Shown here: piece by piece, positions 58,162 through 64,000 of the stretch
Layout of the letters: each line of letters opens with the position of its first letter
Numbering within the stretch: position 1 is the first letter of the stretch
NCBI GenBank assembly: GCA_963830205.1
Contig: CAWHLP010000010.1
Coordinates: 1 to 64,000, forward strand
DNA: 64,000 nucleotides
Source: CAVSRC01 sp963830205
Lineage (GTDB): Bacteria > Pseudomonadota > Alphaproteobacteria > Rhizobiales > Kaistiaceae
Direction of reading: 5' to 3'
Program-made: the position numbers and the translations under genes
Notes under the pieces: generated by a model
The model's input: the letters and a program-made list of their open reading frames with translations, nothing else
Databases searched by the model: none
What the model was told of the DNA's origin: nothing

Positions 58162-59329
58162 CGCGGCAACCGGCGGCGCACCGCGGGCGCTGCGCTTCGC
58201 GGTGCCGGCTGCCGCCGCGCTGGCGGTGGCCGGCGGCGTCGCCTTCTACGCCGCCAGCCAGATGCGCGGTGCGCCGAGCGATCCCGGCGCAATCCAAATC
58301 GCGCTGACGGCAAAGGCCTGCGAGCCAAACGAACTGACGGTGCCGGCGGGCAAGCGCAGCTTCGCGATTCTCAACCGGTCCGACCGGCCGGTGGAATGGG
58401 AAATTCTCGACGGCGTCCTGGTGGTCGCCGAGCGCGAGAACATCGCGCCGGGGCTCACGTCGGCGCTGGACGTGCGGTTGCAGCCGGGCGACTACGCCAT
58501 CACCTGCGGCCTCACCTCCAATCCGCGCGGCGTCCTGCATGTCACCGCCGACGGTGCCACCGACCAGCCCGGCAAGACACCGGACATCCGCGCCTTCATC
58601 GGCGCCCTGTCGGAATACAAGGTCTATCTGATCCTACAGAGCGGGGAGATGGTGAGCGCGGCCAAGGCCCTTGCCGCGGCCATCCAGGCCGGCGACCTCG
58701 CCCAGGCGCGTGCGCTCTATGCGGCGGCACGCGCTCCCTACAAGCGCATCGAGCCTGCCGCCTCCCGCTTCGCCGACCTGACAAACGCCATCAACCCGGT
58801 GGCGGACTATCTCGGCGGGCGCGAGGCCGACCCCGCCTTCACCGGCTATCACCGCATCGCGTACGGGCTGTTCGGCGGCGGCGACACGGCCCAGCTGCCG
58901 GCGGTGGTGGACAGGCTGGTTGCCGACCTGAGCGAACTCAAGACGCGCCTCGGCGCGGTGAAGCTGGCCCCGGCCGACCTTGCCGACAGCGCAGCACGCA
59001 TCGCCGGGCAACTGGCCGACGGGCGGATCGCGCAAGGCGAGGACCGCTATGCCGGGACCGACCTTGCCGACATCGCCGCCAATCTCGACGGCATCGGCAA
59101 GCTCGTCGGGCTGCTCCGCCCCGTGGTGAACGTCGCCGCGCCCGGCGCCATGGCGGCCGTGGACGCGAAGTTCGCTGCAGCCACGCAGGCGCTTTCCGCC
59201 CTGAAGCAGGGCGACGCCTGGCCGGCCTACGACACGGTTTCAGCGAGTCAACGCAAGGCGTTGGCCGATGTCTTCAAAGCGCTGGCCGAAGCGCTCGGCG
59301 CGGTCAACGGCGCCATCGGGATCGCCTGA
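58148..59329 (+). CDS. efeO: EfeO: cupredoxin plus imelysin (M75) domain, HxxE motif altered
   Basis: 393 residues from ATG 58148. N-terminal membrane anchor or signal (FAVPAAAALAVAGGVAFYAA), cupredoxin domain (about 45-135: ACEPNELTVPAGKRSFAILN, QPGDYAITCGLTSNPRGVLH), then the M75 domain (about 150-390: YKVYLILQSGEMVSAAKALA, YKRIEPAASRFADLTNAINP, DPAFTGYHRIAYGLFGGGDT). The usual His-x2-Glu motif of EfeO reads HRIA here: the Glu is replaced by Ala. It binds iron in the periplasm and gives it to EfeU. Confidence 0.92.
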   Translation: MPAPDAATGGAPRALRFAVPAAAALAVAGGVAFYAASQMRGAPSDPGAIQIALTAKACEPNELTVPAGKRSFAILNRSDRPVEWEILDGVLVVAERENIAPGLTSALDVRLQPGDYAITCGLTSNPRGVLHVTADGATDQPGKTPDIRAFIGALSEYKVYLILQSGEMVSAAKALAAAIQAGDLAQARALYAAARAPYKRIEPAASRFADLTNAINPVADYLGGREADPAFTGYHRIAYGLFGGGDTAQLPAVVDRLVADLSELKTRLGAVKLAPADLADSAARIAGQLADGRIAQGEDRYAGTDLADIAANLDGIGKLVGLLRPVVNVAAPGAMAAVDAKFAAATQALSALKQGDAWPAYDTVSASQRKALADVFKALAEALGAVNGAIGIA

Positions 59330-59359
59330 GCCAAGACCGACACATCCGGGAAGACTGCC

Positions 59360-60664
59360 ATGTCCACATTGCCCACCAACCGCCGCCGCCTGCTTCTCGG
59401 CATGGGTGCGGCCGCCGGCGGGACGCTCGCCGGCGCGCTCTCCCCAGCCCGCGCGGCCGACCATGCCAGCGACGGTGCGCTGGTCACCGACGCGCCGCCG
59501 CCCCTCGCGGCGGCGAGCGAGCGCCAGCCCTTCCACGGCCTGCATCAGGCCGGCATCGTCACCCCCCGCCCGGCAAACGGCATGGTGGCCGCGTTCAACG
59601 CCGTGGTGCGCGACCCGGCGAACCTCGAGGCGCTGCTCCGCCGGCTGACCGAGCGCATCGTCTTCCTCACCCAGGGCGGCCTGCCGCCAGAACTTGGCCC
59701 CAAGCTGCCGCCAGCCGATTCCGGCATCCTCGGGCCGGAGGTGGCGCCCGACGACCTGACCATCACCGTGTCGCTCGGCGCCTCGCTGTTCGCGGAGCGG
59801 CCGTGGCTGAAGCCGCACATGCCGCGCCAGCTCCAGCGCATGGCCCAGTTCCCCAACGATGCGCTCGACCCGGCGCTCTGCCACGGCGACATCGCCCTGC
59901 AGTTCTGCGCCAACACCCAGGACACCAACATCCACGCGCTCCGCGACATCGTGAAGACGATGTCGGAGTTCCTGGTGCTGCGCTGGCGCCAGGAGGGCAG
60001 CGTGCCGGCGGCGAAGCCCAATCCCGACGGCACACGGCAGAGCGCGCGCAACTTCCTCGGCTTCCGCGACGGCACCGCCAACCCCGATTCCAACGATGCG
60101 GCGGAGATGGACCGTATCGTCTGGGTCGGGCCGACAAGCGGCGAGCCCGACTGGGCGGTCGGCGGCAGCTATCAGGCGGTACGCATCATCCGCAATTTCG
60201 TCGAGCGCTGGGACCGCACGGCGCTCGAGGAGCAGCAGGACATCATCGGGCGCAAGAAGGCGAGCGGCGCGCCGCTCGACGGCGCGCACGAGCACGACGT
60301 ACCGCGCTTTGCCGGCGACCCTGACGGCAAGCGCACGCCGCTTACCGCGCACATCCGGCTGGCCAATCCGCGCGTCGCGGCGAGCGAGGCGAACCTCATC
60401 CTGCGCCGGCCGTTCAACTATTCCAACGGCGTCGCCAAGTCCGGCCAGATCGACCAGGGGCTGCTGTTCATCGCCTACCAGGCGGACCTGGAGAAGGGCT
60501 TCATCGCGGTGCAGAAGCGCCTCAACGGCGAGCCGCTCGAGGAATACATCAAGCCGGTCGGCGGCGGCTATTTCTTCGTCCTTCCCGGCGTCCGTGAGGC
60601 CGGTGGCTATCTCGGCCAGCAACTGGTCGCCGCCATCGCCGCCGCCGACCCCTCTCATCCCTGA
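59360..60664 (+). CDS. efeB: EfeB, Tat-exported Dyp-type peroxidase
   Basis: 434 residues. Tat signal peptide NRRRLLLGMGAAAGGTLAGA cleaved near ARAAD. Dyp features: GLHQAGIVTPRPANGMVAAF, ARNFLGFRDGTANPDSNDAA (GFRDG with the catalytic Asp), GGSYQAVRIIRNFVERWDRT, EHDVPRFAG, and ILRRPFNYSNGVAKSGQIDQ with GLLFIAYQADLEKGFIAVQK. Binds heme in the periplasm; oxidises ferrous iron or takes iron from heme for uptake. Third efe gene, 30 bp after efeO. Confidence 0.94.
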   Translation: MSTLPTNRRRLLLGMGAAAGGTLAGALSPARAADHASDGALVTDAPPPLAAASERQPFHGLHQAGIVTPRPANGMVAAFNAVVRDPANLEALLRRLTERIVFLTQGGLPPELGPKLPPADSGILGPEVAPDDLTITVSLGASLFAERPWLKPHMPRQLQRMAQFPNDALDPALCHGDIALQFCANTQDTNIHALRDIVKTMSEFLVLRWRQEGSVPAAKPNPDGTRQSARNFLGFRDGTANPDSNDAAEMDRIVWVGPTSGEPDWAVGGSYQAVRIIRNFVERWDRTALEEQQDIIGRKKASGAPLDGAHEHDVPRFAGDPDGKRTPLTAHIRLANPRVAASEANLILRRPFNYSNGVAKSGQIDQGLLFIAYQADLEKGFIAVQKRLNGEPLEEYIKPVGGGYFFVLPGVREAGGYLGQQLVAAIAAADPSHP

Positions 60665-60690
60665 AGCAAAGCAAGAAGGAGACCCTCCTG

Positions 60691-61513
60691 ATGAAGCTTG
60701 CACCTCTGCTCGCGGCAGCAACGCTCGTGGTGTTCAACACACCGGCCGGCGCCGCCGCGTCCACCGATGCAACGCTCGCACTGGTCGATCCGATCGCCAA
60801 CTACAAGCTCTACGTTGCCGAACACACGGCCAAACTGGTCGAGGATACCGGGACATTCGTCGACGCCATCAAGGCGGGTGAACTGGACAAGGCCAAGGCG
60901 CTCTACGCGCCCACCCGCATGAGCTACGAGGCGATCGAGCCGATCGCCGAGCTGTTCAGCGACCTCGACGTGTCGATCGACGCGCGCGCCGACGACTACG
61001 AGAAGGGCGAGAAGGACCCGGCCTTTACCGGCTTCCACCGTCTCGAATACGACCTGTGGGAGGAAGGCAGCGACCGACGACCTGCGCGACCACGCCGACA
61101 AGCTGCTGGCCGACGTCAAGGACCTCAACCAGCGCATCGCCGACCTCACCTTCCCGCCCGAGACCGTCGTCGGCGGCGCCGCCGCGCTGATGGAGGAGGT
61201 CGCCGCCACCAAGATCTCCGGCGAGGAGGACCGCTACAGCCACACCGACCTGTGGGACTTCCAGGCGAACGCCGACGGCGCGCGCAAGATCTTCGATCTG
61301 GTGAGCCCGCTGCTCGCCAAGGACGCTGACTTCGTCGCCAAGGTCACGGACAACTTCCACACGGTCGACGAGACGCTCGCCAAGTACAAGGCGGGCGACG
61401 GCTTCGAGACCTACGACAAGCTGACCGATGCCGACCGCACGGTGCTCGCCGCCGCCGTCAACACGCTGGCCGAGGACCTGTCCACGCTGCGCGGCAGGCT
61501 CGGGCTCGACTGA
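60691..61513 (+). CDS. Second EfeO-like imelysin protein (M75 only), one frameshift
   Basis: About 273 residues. Signal peptide MKLAPLLAAATLVVFNTPAG. No cupredoxin domain. M75 domain: YKLYVAEHTAKLVEDTGTFV, YEAIEPIAELFSDLDVSIDA, DPAFTGFHRLEYDLWEEGS with an intact His-x2-Glu. The frame breaks near 61068 (GCGACC, one G too many) and resumes DDLRDHADKLLADVKDLNQR to LSTLRGRLGLD. Lies 26 bp after efeB in the operon. It may supply the metal site the first EfeO lacks. Confidence 0.9.
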
Positions 61514-61545
61514 CGCGGGGCCTCCGCATTCGTCCCCCCTCCCCG

Positions 61546-61571
61546 CCAAAGTCGGGTGCTTCCGGCTTTGG
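61546..61571. terminator. Hairpin between the efe operon and the RND gene
   Basis: CCAAAGTCGG-gtgctt-CCGGCTTTGG, a 10-bp stem with one G-U pair, between convergent genes. No long T run follows (CACTTCTTG), so strength is uncertain. Confidence 0.6.
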
Positions 61572-61653
61572 CACTTCTTGAATCCAAACACGGGCAGGCC
61601 TGTGTTCGGCGGGAGAGGAGAAGGTCTGGTCCGGGTGCGCTGGCGCCTCGACC

Positions 61654-64000
61654 TCAACCCTGCTTGCCGTTGCCGTTGCCATTGCCGTTGCGGCGGCGGG
61701 CAAACGCCGCGAGGCCCGCGCCGGCGCCACTGCGCACACGCTGCCGCGCCCGCCACCGCCAGACCAGACGCTGGCGCCACGCCGCTCCCTTGGCGACCAG
61801 GGAAAGTTGCGCCGGCGTCACCACCAGCGTCAGGATGGTGGCGAAGCTCAGGCCGAAGACGATGGCGGTGGAAAGCTGCAACCACCACTGGGTCGAGGGC
61901 GCCCCGATGGTGATGGCGCGGTGCACAAAGTTGACGTTGATGCCAAAGGCGATCGGCAGCACGCCGAGCACCGCGGCGCCCGCCGTCAGCAGCACCGGGC
62001 GGGCACGCTCGCGGCAGGTTCTCAGGATCGCCTCTTCGACCGGAACCCCCTCCAGGCGCAGCCGGTCATAGGTATCGATCAGCACGATGTTGTTGTTGGT
62101 CACAATGCCGGCGAGCGCGATGATGCCGACGCCGGTCATCACCACGCCGAAACCCTGACCCATCACCATCAAGCCGATGAACACGCCGATCGTCGACAGG
62201 ATGATCGAGAACAGCACCAGGAACACGCTGGTCAGCTTGTTGAACTGCGCCAGCAGCACGGCGAAGATCAGGAAGATGGCGGCGCCGAAGGCCTTGCCGA
62301 GGAAGTCGCTGGCGTTCTGCCGCTCCTCGTCGGAGCCCTTGAGCTGCCACGTCACCAGCCCCTTGAAGTCGGCCTGGGCGAGCTCCTTCTTGATTGCCTC
62401 CTGAATGGCGGCCGTCTGCTTGTCGTCGGCGACGTTGGCGGTGACCGTGATCACGCGCTTGCCATCGACGCGGTGGATGATGCCGGTCGACAGCGCCGGC
62501 ACGCGCTTGATGAAATTGCCGATCGGCACCGAGCCTGCCGCCGTCTGCACCCTGAGTTCGTCGAGCTGGGACAGCGTGCGGCGATCCTCGGGCAGGCGCA
62601 GGATGATGTCGACCGGCTTGTCACTGGTCTGCGGCCGGTAGTCAGTGATCTTGAGGCCCTTGGTGACGAGCTGGACGACGTTGCCGATCGAACCGACCCC
62701 GATGCCAAATTTGGCGGCCTCCGGCTTGTCGACTTCCAGGCGCCAGTCAATGCCCGGGATCGGCAGCCCGTTGTCGAGGTCGCGGATCTCCGGGCTCTTG
62801 GCGAGCGCGCCGGCAGTCTGCAGCGCCGCCGCGCGCAAGGCGTCCGGATAATCGCTGGACAGCTGCACCTGGATCGCCTTGCCGGTCGGCGGGCCGCCTT
62901 GCGGTGCCGTCACCTCGACCTTGATCCCCGGAATGTCGGCCGTCTTCTTGCGGATGTCGTTCATGATGACGGTGGCCGGCCGGCGCTCCTGCCAGTCGAC
63001 AAACTCGAACTGGATCTGGCCAATCACGTCCTCGGTGATGTCCTGCGAGCCCTGCCCCATGTCACCGGAGCGGGCATAGACGCTCTTCAGCTCGTGCATG
63101 GGCAGGATGCGCGCCTCGACCGTGCGCACCAGCCGGTCCTTCTCCGCCAGCGACAGGTTGCCGCGCGCATGGATCAGCACCACGCCCTGGTCGGGCTCGA
63201 CATTGGGGAAAAACTCAACGCCCTTGCCGATCTTGCCATAGAGGACCGGCACACCGATGAGCAGGGCAAAGGCGATGAGGACGGTGATGCCCGGATGGCG
63301 CACAGCCAGCCGCACGGTCTTGATGTATGGGCCTTCGCGCTTGGCCACGTCATGATGCTCGATGTGGCGCTTGCCGATCAGCGCGCCCAGCGTCGGCGTG
63401 AAGATCAGCGCCGCCACCAGCGAGCACGACAGCGTCGCGATCAGGGTCACCGGCAGATAGCCCATGAACTCGCCGACGATGCCCGGCCACAGGAGCAGCG
63501 GCGAGAAGGCGGCGATGCGCGTCAGCGTTGCCGCGATCACCGGGCCTGACATGCGATGGGCGGCGAAGGCGTAGGCCTCGCGCGGCGGCATGCCCTCGCT
63601 CATGCGCCGTTCGGCGAACTCCGACACGATGATGGCGTCGTCGACGAGCATGCCGACGGCGAGGATCAGGCTGAACAGGACGACGATGTTGACCGTCAGT
63701 CCGGCCAGGCTGAGGCCGAGAATGCCGACCAGGAACGAGAACGGCACGGCGATGCCGATGAAGATCGAAGCGCGCCCGCCGAGGAAGAACAGAATGATGA
63801 CCGCAACCAGGAAGACGGCGGTGATCACGCTGTTCTGCAACTCGTCGAGCATGTCGATGATGAAGGTCGACTGGTCCTGCAGAAACTGGACCTTGACGTT
63901 CGCCGGCCACTGCTTCTGCGCCTCGGCGAGGGCCTTCTTCACGCCGGCCACGGTGTCGATGAGATTGGCGCCCGTGCGCTTGGCGACTTCGATGGCGATG
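61654..64000 (-). CDS. RND efflux pump inner-membrane transporter (N-terminus outside window)
   Basis: Proton-driven exporter of the AcrB family. The visible 780 residues include the FLVAVIILFFLGGRASIFIG helix, the proton-relay helix LILAVGMLVDDAIIVSEFAE with the Asp pair, ATLTRIAAFSPLLLWPGIVG, porter domain parts, and the second-half motifs GIIALAGIVTNNNIVLIDTY with RARPVLLTAGAAVLGVLPIA and FATILTLVVTPAQLSLVAKG. The end is basic and finishes with (Asn-Gly) repeats. The partner periplasmic and outer-membrane genes would lie upstream, outside the window. Confidence 0.93.
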   Translation of the reverse strand, partial: IAIEVAKRTGANLIDTVAGVKKALAEAQKQWPANVKVQFLQDQSTFIIDMLDELQNSVITAVFLVAVIILFFLGGRASIFIGIAVPFSFLVGILGLSLAGLTVNIVVLFSLILAVGMLVDDAIIVSEFAERRMSEGMPPREAYAFAAHRMSGPVIAATLTRIAAFSPLLLWPGIVGEFMGYLPVTLIATLSCSLVAALIFTPTLGALIGKRHIEHHDVAKREGPYIKTVRLAVRHPGITVLIAFALLIGVPVLYGKIGKGVEFFPNVEPDQGVVLIHARGNLSLAEKDRLVRTVEARILPMHELKSVYARSGDMGQGSQDITEDVIGQIQFEFVDWQERRPATVIMNDIRKKTADIPGIKVEVTAPQGGPPTGKAIQVQLSSDYPDALRAAALQTAGALAKSPEIRDLDNGLPIPGIDWRLEVDKPEAAKFGIGVGSIGNVVQLVTKGLKITDYRPQTSDKPVDIILRLPEDRRTLSQLDELRVQTAAGSVPIGNFIKRVPALSTGIIHRVDGKRVITVTANVADDKQTAAIQEAIKKELAQADFKGLVTWQLKGSDEERQNASDFLGKAFGAAIFLIFAVLLAQFNKLTSVFLVLFSIILSTIGVFIGLMVMGQGFGVVMTGVGIIALAGIVTNNNIVLIDTYDRLRLEGVPVEEAILRTCRERARPVLLTAGAAVLGVLPIAFGINVNFVHRAITIGAPSTQWWLQLSTAIVFGLSFATILTLVVTPAQLSLVAKGAAWRQRLVWRWRARQRVRSGAGAGLAAFARRRNGNGNGNGKQG

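Noticed and set aside
61654..61690. Asn-Gly repeat at the end of the RND transporter as a possible phase-variable tract
   Set aside because: Only four to five imperfect 6-nt units at the extreme C-terminus; length changes would not alter function.
1..64000. CRISPR arrays, tRNA and rRNA genes
   Set aside because: No regularly spaced direct repeats, no cloverleaf with GTTCGA-type arms and no rRNA-like stretch was noticed on reading both strands; a dedicated search was not possible.

Overview
The window looks like a GC-rich alphaproteobacterial chromosome, most likely from the Rhizobiales (Hyphomicrobiales). The evidence is a MucR-type zinc-finger regulator, proteins of the DUF2336, DUF1491, DUF5330, DUF6456 and DUF1214/DUF1254 families typical of that order, an RcGTA-like (gene transfer agent) head-gene cluster, and many GC-rich palindromic intergenic repeats. 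I cannot name a genus. No rRNA, tRNA or CRISPR array was seen.

Region 1 (1-17.2 kb) is accessory and repeat-rich. A head-gene cluster in the RcGTA order reads on the minus strand from about 12.6 kb to the left edge: small terminase, large terminase, portal, two tiny genes, prohead protease, major capsid. It is split by unrelated genes (aldo/keto reductase, DUF423 protein, EamA exporter with divergent MarR regulator, LysE exporter) and by an IS630 element. Right after the portal gene, with a 3-bp gap, lies an HNH-type nuclease gene overlapping (ATGA) a DUF2019 gene: a putative toxin-immunity pair inside a virion-gene operon. Behind it lie two broken copies of the portal 3' end, an arrangement reminiscent of displaced toxin cassettes. 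An intact IS3-family element with a 4-bp target duplication and an AT-richer PEP-CTERM gene are also here.

Region 2 (17.2-31.6 kb) is chromosomal: an osmoprotectant-type ABC transporter, L,D-transpeptidase, penicillin-binding protein 1A, a DUF1214/DUF1254 pair, DUF2336, DUF1491 plus a peptidoglycan-binding protein, DUF5330, SufE, then a DUF6456/DnaA-type HTH/MucR group. A 270-bp MITE sits between sufE and the DUF6456 gene and supplies the stop codon of both.

Region 3 (31.8-39.2 kb) is one ten-gene minus-strand operon for an Mrp/Mbh-like multisubunit cation/proton antiporter with three NuoL/M/N-type subunits and no recognisable long MrpA.

Region 4 (39.4-53.1 kb) holds an S9 oligopeptidase, two LuxR-type regulators, small secreted Cys-rich proteins, a decayed second copy of the oligopeptidase 3' end, a metallo-beta-lactamase-fold hydrolase, a KefB-like antiporter, SodB, a HerA/DUF853 ATPase, cytochrome c' and an M20 peptidase.

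Region 5 (53.3-64 kb) holds both methylmalonyl-CoA mutase subunits, an EfeUOB iron-uptake operon with a second EfeO-like gene, and the end of an RND efflux pump.

At least a dozen conserved genes carry a single frameshift, several at short homopolymers. This points to indel errors in the assembly as much as to real pseudogenes, so broken genes are described by their reconstructed reading.
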